Below are positions 36,608 through 46,074 of a stretch of 64,000 nt of DNA, piece after piece. The notes under the pieces were generated by a model. That model was not told the origin of the DNA. It worked only from the letters and a program-made list of their open reading frames with translations, and searched no databases. Within the stretch, counting starts at the first letter, position 1; each line of letters starts with the position of its first letter. A program made the translations under genes and the position numbers. This DNA is from Coriobacteriaceae bacterium (GTDB taxonomy: Bacteria; Actinomycetota; Coriobacteriia; Coriobacteriales; Coriobacteriaceae): positions 1-64,000 of the forward strand of contig CABJFQ010000007.1 of assembly GCA_902364975.1 (NCBI GenBank), written 5' to 3'.

Positions 36608-37737
36608 CGCGTGTACGACTTGGAGAGATCTGTGAACGCCTAAGCAGCGGAAAGAGCATTAAAGCCGCTGAGGTTCAGGATTCGGGGACATATCCGGTAA
36701 TCGGCGGCAATGGTCTTCGTGGATATGCAGAGCGTTACAACTTCGATGGGGAATGTGCCGTTATCGGTCGCCAAGGCGCCGCTTGCGGTAATGTCCGCTT
36801 TCATTCTGGCAAGGCTTACATGACCGAACACGCAGTCGTTGCCGTTGCAAACGAATCCAATGATCCGCATTATCTTGCCTATCTCCTGTCAACTATGAGC
36901 CTAGGACGGCTGTCCGCTCAATCGGCTCAACCTGGTCTTTCTGTTAAAACGCTTTCGAAGCAAGAAATCGACTTGCCTTCGCTCGAGAAGCAAAGGCAAG
37001 TCGTCGAAGTCATTGGTAGTATTGATGCCAAAATCGGGGTAAACGCTAAGCTAAATGGCTATTTAGAAGAGCTTTTGTTGGCTCAATTTACTGCACTGTC
37101 ACCAAACGAAAACTGGACCGAAGGAAGAGCCGACTCGTATTACGAAATCGGAATAGGCAAGACCCCACCAAGGAAAGAGCCGGAATGGTTCTCTGATGTC
37201 AAAGCCGATAATCACGTATGGCTTTCAATCAAGGATATGGGCGAAACGGGGACATATTCGCTTGATAGCTCCGAATACCTTACTGACGCCGCAGTAAACG
37301 CCAAAAACGTAAGAAGAGTTCCAGCAGGCTCGGTACTTCTCAGCTTTAAGTTGACGGTCGGCAGAGTCAAGATCGCCGGTTGCAATATGACAACCAATGA
37401 GGCGATTGCCTGCTTTGCGTCTGATGACAAAAGAAAGCTAGCTTACGCTTATCCTTATTTGCGTTCATTTGATTATGGGAAATTGGGAAGCACATCTTCA
37501 ATCGCGACGGCCGTTAATTCCAAAACCGTCAAAGCAATGCCTTTTGCAATGCCTGGCGATTTGGAGCTCAGCGAGTTCTATCTATCAACCAAACCGATAT
37601 ACGAACAGCTGCTGGCAACTGCTAAAGAGTCACGCTTTTTTGCGCAGTTGCGTGATGTCCTTTTGCCCAAGCTAATGTCGGGCGAAATCGATGTTTCGAA
37701 GGTCGATCTCACGCAGTTAAATAGCCATTTAGCTTAG
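36604..37737 (+). CDS. hsdS: Type I specificity subunit, second complete copy
   Basis: 377 aa with two target-recognition domains. TRD1 is residues about 1-148 (RLGEICERLSSGKSIKAAEV ... NAKLNGYL at 148-154), and TRD2 about 155-350, ending with LRDVLLPKLMSGEIDVSKVD and LNSHLA. Site c lies at the hinge and site d at the C-terminus, so the whole second half is flanked by inverted repeats. The ATG overlaps the recombinase stop (GGAATGA), so it would be read from the recombinase transcript, on the strand opposite to hsdM. It may serve as a donor or as an alternative S subunit. Length is near the usual 400 aa. Confidence 0.87.
   Translation: MTRVRLGEICERLSSGKSIKAAEVQDSGTYPVIGGNGLRGYAERYNFDGECAVIGRQGAACGNVRFHSGKAYMTEHAVVAVANESNDPHYLAYLLSTMSLGRLSAQSAQPGLSVKTLSKQEIDLPSLEKQRQVVEVIGSIDAKIGVNAKLNGYLEELLLAQFTALSPNENWTEGRADSYYEIGIGKTPPRKEPEWFSDVKADNHVWLSIKDMGETGTYSLDSSEYLTDAAVNAKNVRRVPAGSVLLSFKLTVGRVKIAGCNMTTNEAIACFASDDKRKLAYAYPYLRSFDYGKLGSTSSIATAVNSKTVKAMPFAMPGDLELSEFYLSTKPIYEQLLATAKESRFFAQLRDVLLPKLMSGEIDVSKVDLTQLNSHLA
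37042..37070 (+). repeat. HsdS inversion site c (hinge of second hsdS)
   Basis: Contains a 24-bp segment (37042-37065) exactly inverted at site d, plus the extra TTTAGAAGA shared with site a. It encodes the hinge Asn-Ala-Lys-Leu-Asn-Gly-Tyr-Leu. Confidence 0.9.
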
Positions 37738-38254
37738 CGTTGAGTCGGATTTTATTCGAGACAGAATCGCATAGCATAACGATTGAGTCTTGCGTCGGGC
37801 GATCGGGCAGGGGGATTGGCATTTGTGCGTAAGTCTTAGCGTTGATATTGCCTCTGGTGCTGCCGGTGTTAAAAGAGGCCACCCAGTCCCAATAAGCTTT
37901 CGACTGGGCATAGTATTTGACATAGCGAGGATTAACTTTCTTATCGTCCAGCGAGAAGCGAATTAAGAAGCCCGCGAAGGCAAACTCGCCGTCGCGAGAA
38001 TCGTAGTAATAATTCTTTCCGGTACTGTTGCCCGTTCTGGCGAAAACGATATCGCCTTCTCTCAGCATGTATTTGTAAGCGGCGGGGTCGTCTACCGATT
38101 TGCGGTCGTTCCAATTCAGGGTGCCGTCGTCGTTGATATCCGTAATACGAAGATATGCAGGTAATTCCGCATCATAATCCACAGCCGAAGCGGCAATGCC
38201 ATATTTTCCGTCGCCGAGGCTTAGTTCTCCAAGAGTCGCAACGCTAAAGTCCAT
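37709..38254 (-). CDS. hsdS: Type I specificity subunit, half-length expressed copy
   Basis: 181 aa, about half a normal HsdS, with a single TRD (ATLGELSLGDGKYGI ... YAQMPIPLPDRPTQDS) ending at the hinge NAKLNGYL and then Thr-Ala-stop. It follows hsdM with an 11-bp overlap, and GGAGG about 9 nt upstream supports ATG 38254, so this is the copy made with HsdM and HsdR. The break falls exactly on site d; inversion of 37042-37741 would fuse it in frame to the TRD2 now held by the second hsdS and restore about 395 aa. In the present state it may act as a half-S dimer or leave the system off. Its last 29 bp overlap the opposite-strand second hsdS. Confidence 0.85.
   Translation of the reverse strand: MDFSVATLGELSLGDGKYGIAASAVDYDAELPAYLRITDINDDGTLNWNDRKSVDDPAAYKYMLREGDIVFARTGNSTGKNYYYDSRDGEFAFAGFLIRFSLDDKKVNPRYVKYYAQSKAYWDWVASFNTGSTRGNINAKTYAQMPIPLPDRPTQDSIVMLCDSVSNKIRLNAKLNGYLTA
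37718..37741 (-). repeat. HsdS inversion site d (minus orientation)
   Basis: 24 bp exactly inverted relative to 37042-37065 of site c. On the plus strand it codes the tail Leu-Asn-Ser-His-Leu-Ala-stop of the second hsdS. On the minus strand it codes the hinge of the half-length hsdS. Confidence 0.92.
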
Positions 38255-39767
38255 ACCCAATCGCCTCCAAGTTTTTCTTAATCTGCTCCTGCAGGCGGTT
38301 GGACTCTTCAAAGCACTTTGATATTTCGCTAGTCAGGCGTGCCATCTTCTCTTCAAATGGTTCGCCGTCGTCTTCGGCCTCGGCAATGCCTACGTAGCGA
38401 CCGGGCGTCAGGATGAAATCTTGCTTGGCGATTTCATCCAAATCCGCTATAGCGCTGAACCCCTTCACGGGCTCGAACTCGCCCTTGCGGAAGGAGTCGA
38501 ATGCGGATGCAACTTTGTTGATGTCCTCTTCGGTAAACTCGCGTAGTTTGCGAGAGACCATGGTGCCCATTTCGCGGGCATCGATGAATAGCGTCTTGCC
38601 GGACTGAGCCTTCTTCTTGTTCAGGATCCACAGACACACGGGAATTTGGGTGCTGTAGAACAGCTGCCCCGGCATGGCTACAATGCCCTCGACCAAATCG
38701 TCCTCTACGATAGCGCGTCGAATATCGCCCTCGCCGCTCGTCTGGCTCGAGAGCGACCCGTTTGCCAATACGAGGCCAATCTTGCCCGTGCCGTTAAGAT
38801 GCCAAATCATATGCTGCATCCAAGCGAAGTTAGCGTTGCCCGTGGGCGGCATGCCGTACTTCCAACGTACGTCTTCCTGCAGCGCTTCGCCGCCCCAGTT
38901 CTTGAGGTTGAAGGGTGGGTTTGCCAACACATAGTCAAACTTTTCATTCTTGTGCTGGTCGGCGCTGAAGGTGTCTGCATAGTTGCCCAAATCGGCCTCG
39001 ATGCCGCGAATACCGAGGTTCATCTTTGCGAGCTTCCACGTGGTAGGGTTGCTCTCCTGGCCAAAGATGGTGATGTCCTGTACCACGTTGCCGCCATGGT
39101 GCTCGACGAAGGCGGCGGATTGCACGAACATGCCTCCGCTGCCGCAGCAGGGGTCGTACACACGACCGTGGAAAGGCTGGAGGATTTCAACCAGCGTGCG
39201 CACGATGCACGACGGCGTATAGAACTCGCCGGCGTTTTTGCCCTCCATTGATGCGAATTTCTGCAGGCAATATTCGTATGCGCGCCCTAACAGGTCTTTC
39301 TCGCTCTCGTTATCGGTCATTTGTACGTTTGTGAATAAGTCAACGACGTCGCCTAAGCGCCGCTTGTCTAGTTCAGGACGAGCGAAGTTCTTGGGCAGCA
39401 CGTCTTTGAGTTTGTCGTTCTCGCGCTCGATGGCGCGCATGGCATTGTCAATGATCTGGCCAACTTCGGGCGTATGCGCCGCCTGCGAGATATTCACCCA
39501 ACGTGCTTCTTCGGGAACGAAGAAGACATTCTGCTCCATGTAGCAGTCGCGATCCTCCTCGTCGCCGTAACCCTCTGCGACGAGCTCTAGGTAGCGTTCG
39601 TCGAAACGGTCCGAGAGGTACTTCAGGAAAATAAGGCCTAACACGACGTTTTTGTACTCGGCAGCGTCCAAGTTGCCACGCAGCACATCTGCAGCGTTCC
39701 ACAGTTGATCCTCAAAGCCAACGTCGGCCGTGTTCTTCTTGGTGTCCTTAGCCTTGCTTTTAGCCAT
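38244..39767 (-). CDS. hsdM: Type I DNA methyltransferase subunit
   Basis: 507-aa N6-adenine methyltransferase. The N-terminal HsdM helical domain has LWNAADVLRGNLDAAEYKNV. The SAM-binding motif I region is VYDPCCGSGGMFV (about residue 205), and the catalytic motif IV NPPFNLKNWGG about 285. It methylates the target chosen by HsdS and forms the M2S core of the enzyme. It starts 14 bp after the hsdR stop and overlaps hsdS by 11 bp, so R, M and S form one minus-strand operon in that order. It is intact. Confidence 0.95.
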   Translation of the reverse strand: MAKSKAKDTKKNTADVGFEDQLWNAADVLRGNLDAAEYKNVVLGLIFLKYLSDRFDERYLELVAEGYGDEEDRDCYMEQNVFFVPEEARWVNISQAAHTPEVGQIIDNAMRAIERENDKLKDVLPKNFARPELDKRRLGDVVDLFTNVQMTDNESEKDLLGRAYEYCLQKFASMEGKNAGEFYTPSCIVRTLVEILQPFHGRVYDPCCGSGGMFVQSAAFVEHHGGNVVQDITIFGQESNPTTWKLAKMNLGIRGIEADLGNYADTFSADQHKNEKFDYVLANPPFNLKNWGGEALQEDVRWKYGMPPTGNANFAWMQHMIWHLNGTGKIGLVLANGSLSSQTSGEGDIRRAIVEDDLVEGIVAMPGQLFYSTQIPVCLWILNKKKAQSGKTLFIDAREMGTMVSRKLREFTEEDINKVASAFDSFRKGEFEPVKGFSAIADLDEIAKQDFILTPGRYVGIAEAEDDGEPFEEKMARLTSEISKCFEESNRLQEQIKKNLEAIGYGL

Positions 39768-39781
39768 GCTGTTTTAACTCC

Positions 39782-42871
<3,090 letters not shown>

Positions 42872-43380
42872 GCGCACTCCTTACCTTATGCTTCTTCGAC
42901 ACTGGTGAGCCTGTCCACCATTGCATTCTAGCAGTTAATCTTGCGTATATTGGTATATCTGACACCCGTTAGTTGCCATTTGACCTATTGGCTGATCGTG
43001 CCCGAATGACAATTGGTGGTAAGGCTCTCTTACTTATTAAACTGGCCCCTTTTTATGGGCGCTCGTGTTGCGACAGTTGCCCAAGCGCTTGCTTGAAGCT
43101 GTTGTTGGTGATCTTGAGGTCGTTTCCCGCTTGCATTTTAATGAGTGTCGGGCCGGAGGCGATGGCGGATGTGGTGCGATGGTGCCAAGAAAAGCGCCTA
43201 GACCTGGGTGAAGAACCGAGGCCGCGGGCGCTTTTCTATTTCTTTGGTCGCATGGATTGTCTGTTCTGTTGGCCGCGCCGGCGTTGTTTCTTTGCTCTCG
43301 TTCGCGCGGTATCCGCTTGTGGTGGTGGATGTAAATAAACGGTGGAGCGGCTGCAAAAGAGCCGTCTCGCTGGGTAAAAT

Positions 43381-43480
43381 CAGGATGTGCCGCGGAACCC
43401 GCTCCTCAGCTAGTCACACTTCGGAAGCGCGGGCAACGCAGGTATTATCGTCTAAAGGGCCGGCTGCAACCGGCCCTTTT
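43381..43480 (+). ncRNA. Candidate small RNA or orphan leader
   Basis: A -10-like TAAAAT (43375-43380) is followed by about 75 nt. These can fold through CCCGCTCC with GGAAGCGCGGG (43408-43415 and 43421-43431 region), and then come to a strong terminator. No downstream gene exists on this strand for 1.9 kb, so a free RNA or a decayed leader are both possible. It matches no RNA family known to me. Confidence 0.3.
43454..43480 (+). terminator. Orphan terminator
   Basis: Perfect 10-bp stem AAAGGGCCGG/CCGGCCCTTT with a 6-nt loop and a T4 tail, with no coding gene upstream on this strand in the island. Confidence 0.8.
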
Positions 43481-43611
43481 CATGGCTCCCTTCGCTATCC
43501 GTTACTGCTTATATTCTCGCCAGATCGAGTAGAGGTCTGGGCAATGCCGTGGGAGACATCCTACCCATCCCATAGTTTGGAACAGCGTCGGTCTAACGGG
43601 CAATCAAACCT

Positions 43612-43833
43612 CTAGCACTCTTTGAATTGAGCAAGCATCTGCCCGAAGAAGCTGAGCTCGGATGGCTCATAAATGAGCGAACCGCCGTCCGCGGTCCTGT
43701 AGACCCCGCAGGGGAGGTAACGCCCGTCGGGGAGGACGTAAAGGTTTTCTTCCTCCCTCAGTTCCGTTGGGAGTATCGGGGTCTCGTTTTCGTCCATTTG
43801 GAACTCATCTATATTCGCGATCTTCCTCTCCAT
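43612..43833 (-). CDS. Small acidic protein of unknown function
   Basis: 73-aa protein, MERKIANIDEFQMDENETP..., with a compact centre LYVLPDGRYLPCGVYRTADG and no membrane segment or signal. No family recognised. GGAGG four bases before the ATG supports real translation. It lies 32 bp downstream of the ADP-ribosylglycohydrolase gene in the same direction and is probably co-transcribed with it, so it may be its partner or substrate-related. The pair sits between a restriction system and a toxin-antitoxin module. Confidence 0.55.
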   Translation of the reverse strand: MERKIANIDEFQMDENETPILPTELREEENLYVLPDGRYLPCGVYRTADGGSLIYEPSELSFFGQMLAQFKEC

Positions 43834-43865
43834 GGTGCCTCCAGCCTTATTTCTTGTATGGTGCC

Positions 43866-44654
43866 CTAAAACAGGCAGCTCTCAATTAGATCCTTCCCTC
43901 GTAGAGTATCGATCCATTCCTGTGGAATTGCGTCGATACCGTATGCCGTGCCGGCGAGGGCGCCGGCGACGGCTGCGGTGGTGTCGGTGTCGTCGCCCAG
44001 GTTGACGGCGGCAAGGACGCACTCTTCGTAACTGTTGGTGTTCACAAAGCACCAGGTGGCGGCTTTAAGCGTGTCGCGCACGAAGCCACCTGACCTGATT
44101 CCACGCTCGGGCACGTCTTTCAGCTGGAGCACCCATGAGGGAAGTGCACCGTTCATCACGTCCCTCATCAGCTCGACAAATATGACGCATGCGTCGGTCG
44201 ATGTTCTGTGAGCGTGCGTTATCGCGGAGACCTCGCAGATCTCGTCGTCAGTCGCGTCGACAAGCGCCAGGGGCGCGATGCGCATGAGCGAACCGTTACC
44301 GTTGTCGCGTTCGCCGGAGCCTCCTTTGCCGGTGTGCAAGGCGCGGGCGGTCGTGCCGCCGTAATCGAAAACGCCGTCGATTGTATACTCGCCACGGGCA
44401 ATCCAGCTTACGAACTTGTCGCGCATGTCTGCGGTGTCGATGTGCCCAAGCTCTCTAATCGAGTCGCAGGTAGCAAGCGTCATGGACGTGTCATCGCTCC
44501 AGGTGCCGGCGGGCTGCCCGTGCGTGCCGTAGCCGATCATGTCGGTGCATTCGAACGTGCCACGAGGCCTGAACTCGTAGGGAACGCCCAACGCGTCGCC
44601 GACGGCAAGTCCATAGATGCAGTCGCGCAGCGTTGTTTTCGGTCTGTCTGTCAT
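43866..44654 (-). CDS. ADP-ribosylglycohydrolase (DraG-like)
   Basis: 262-aa enzyme of the ADP-ribosylglycohydrolase fold, which removes ADP-ribose from proteins or other targets with two magnesium ions. Metal-site motifs are seen: YGLAVGDALGVPYEF, TWSDDTSMTLA and the late GDDTDTTAAVAGALAG. The start is placed at ATG 44654 because GAGAGG lies upstream; the longer frame to 44714 is less likely. The neighbouring ADP-ribosyltransferase that would add the mark is not present in the window. Its location in a defence-rich stretch makes a protective or regulatory role possible, but this is inference. Confidence 0.85.
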   Translation of the reverse strand: MTDRPKTTLRDCIYGLAVGDALGVPYEFRPRGTFECTDMIGYGTHGQPAGTWSDDTSMTLATCDSIRELGHIDTADMRDKFVSWIARGEYTIDGVFDYGGTTARALHTGKGGSGERDNGNGSLMRIAPLALVDATDDEICEVSAITHAHRTSTDACVIFVELMRDVMNGALPSWVLQLKDVPERGIRSGGFVRDTLKAATWCFVNTNSYEECVLAAVNLGDDTDTTAAVAGALAGTAYGIDAIPQEWIDTLRGKDLIESCLF

Positions 44655-44796
44655 GGGAAACACCTCTCGTACTTTGGATTGAGGATGCGCGGCTACCTGC
44701 GGCAATATGTCCATCCCAATTCGGAACGCAGTGAGTCCCGAATTGGAAGAGCTTGTCAGCTAATCTAACAAATGAAAAACCCGCAACGCTATTGCT

Positions 44797-45249
44797 TTAT
44801 ACGGCAATAGGGACCTCTTTCGGGCGCCCTGCCTTTGGTGCGTCGGCGAGTCGTGCCTCGATGGAAGCTTTGGACACCATGCGCTTGGTGCCGTCCTTCC
44901 AAGAATCCAACAGCCCAGCATTTATCAGTTGCGATACCCGTGCTGAGCTAACACCGAGCATGCGCGCGGCATCCGCTGCGGTGACGGCGGGGATGTCGGC
45001 GAGTTCGCGGCTGACGGCTACGGCGATAATCTTGCCGCCGTGTCGCGGCTCATGTCCGAAGTCTGGCGCGGGAAGATCGACGCCACCCATAAGGTGATCG
45101 TCGACCATACATGCGAGAAAATCAGCGGCGCTTTCGACAGCGTCGTTTAGATCGGAGCCAAACGTTCCTCCTCCGCCCAGCGAGCCACATGGCACGGCAT
45201 CGACCATACCGTCCGAATCAAAGAACTCAAATTCCCATACGTAAACCAT
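44797..45249 (-). CDS. hicB: HicB-type antitoxin with C-terminal HTH
   Basis: 150 aa. The N-terminal part is a HicB-like partial RNase-H fold (YVWEFEFFDSDGMVDAVPC ... SAADFLACMV). The C-terminal part is a helix-turn-helix (AADAARMLGVSSARVSQLINAG) with a basic tail. HicB neutralises HicA and represses the operon. The HTH is strikingly like that in the HipA-like protein at 1422, not the usual ribbon-helix-helix or Xre type. It lies 45 bp downstream of the hicA gene on the same strand, the usual toxin-first order. Confidence 0.78.
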   Translation of the reverse strand: MVYVWEFEFFDSDGMVDAVPCGSLGGGGTFGSDLNDAVESAADFLACMVDDHLMGGVDLPAPDFGHEPRHGGKIIAVAVSRELADIPAVTAADAARMLGVSSARVSQLINAGLLDSWKDGTKRMVSKASIEARLADAPKAGRPKEVPIAV

Positions 45250-45294
45250 GCAAGACCTCCTCTAAAAAGCGATGCGAAATGTGATGAGGATGAG

Positions 45295-45465
45295 CTATCG
45301 AAGCCCTGCCTGCCTTAGGATTCTTTTGGCAATTTGATCCTCAATCTCTCGGTGGCGTTTCACGAGCACGAGTTTATCTCCTTTGACGAACTTCTCGTGA
45401 TTAGTGCCTCCTTTCGAGATGAAGCCGGCTTCTTCGAGGATACGGATCAATTCGCGTCTCTGCAT
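45295..45465 (-). CDS. hicA: HicA-type mRNA interferase toxin
   Basis: 56-aa toxin with the dsRBD-like HicA fold: RELIRILEEAGF, the catalytic His region GGTNHEKFVKGD, then VKRHREIEDQIAKRILRQAG. HicA cleaves mRNA independently of translation. The start is ATG 45465, with GAAAGAGG 5 nt upstream; a TTG 15 nt earlier is possible. The upstream gap holds an AT-rich promoter area (GCTAATATATAG on the minus strand), where HicB would be expected to bind. Confidence 0.8.
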   Translation of the reverse strand: MQRRELIRILEEAGFISKGGTNHEKFVKGDKLVLVKRHREIEDQIAKRILRQAGLR

Positions 45466-45710
45466 CTCAGCCTCTTTCAATAACTATATATTAGCACTTC
45501 CTAAGGGTTTTCTGACTTAAATCTTAGCCATTGTTAATCCTTTGTTTTACGTCGCAATCCTTGGATAACGGCTTATATTCCTTGTTGTATTAGTCTATTT
45601 GCTCGTGCGGACACGATTTTGGTGCTCTGCGCACGACCGCGAAAAGGGTTTGCGGTGACTAAAATGTGGCCATAGAGACAGTTTTAACGAACCCCATGGG
45701 AGTGGCACGC

Positions 45711-45980
45711 ATGGACAACAACACCTTGCTGTTTCAGGACAAGGGTTCGGGTAGGTTTAAAGACGTCAGGATCTACCCTAATCGCATCGAGGTGCTCAAG
45801 AAGGGCACTTTTGGTGGCAAGCACACCGAGATTGTCTATCTTAAGGACATCACGGGGGTCAACAGGATCAAGGGCCGCGACGTTTTCCTACGTAACAGGC
45901 TGTTGACCGCTTGCGTCTTTAGCCTGAGTAGCCGTGCGAAGGCCCAGGAATTTGTGAACGCGCTGAACATGGTGATGTAG
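45711..45980 (+). CDS. Small PH-domain-like protein
   Basis: 89 aa from ATG 45711 (GGGAG 8 nt upstream), or 103 aa if GTG 45666 is used. The pattern of short strands with a final helix (VRIYPNRIEVLKKGTFGGKHTEIVYLKDIT ... AQEFVNALNMVM) resembles a bacterial PH/GRAM-like fold. No catalytic motif. Function unknown. It converges with the PI-PLC-like gene, and both end at a shared terminator. Confidence 0.6.
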   Translation: MDNNTLLFQDKGSGRFKDVRIYPNRIEVLKKGTFGGKHTEIVYLKDITGVNRIKGRDVFLRNRLLTACVFSLSSRAKAQEFVNALNMVM

Positions 45981-46008
45981 CCGAAAGCGGCGTTCGGGCC
46001 AAGGTAAA

Positions 46009-46045
46009 AATCGGGGGCACAGAACGGTGTTCTGCGCCCCCGATT
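46009..46045. terminator. Bidirectional terminator
   Basis: Long hairpin AATCGGGGGC(A)CAGAAC / GTTCTG(C)GCCCCCGATT between convergent genes. Confidence 0.8.
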
Positions 46046-46074
46046 GAGTCGATGTGTCTAAAAGGCTGGCTTGC

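Larger units (their letters stand above)
42872..43611. other. 740-bp intergenic region without a confident gene
   Basis: Holds the hsdR promoter area at the left. It also has a hairpin with 11-bp perfect arms AGAAAAGCGCC/GGCGCTTTTCT (43188-43198 and 43227-43237), and a possible small-RNA unit ending in a perfect terminator at 43454-43480. Open frames across it lack ribosome sites and family resemblance. Confidence 0.6.

Noticed and set aside
36604..38254. Inversion at the N-terminal ends of the two hsdS first halves
   Set aside because: The DNA around the two start regions shares only a short stretch near LGE, too short and inexact for an inversion site.
43388..43480. T-box-like leader (GGATGTGCCGCGG resembles the antiterminator bulge)
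   Set aside because: The match to the T-box consensus is partial, no specifier stem was found and no aminoacyl-tRNA or amino-acid gene follows.
43208..43615. 135-codon plus-strand frame in the intergenic region
   Set aside because: No ribosome site, mixed composition and it spans a hairpin and a terminator.
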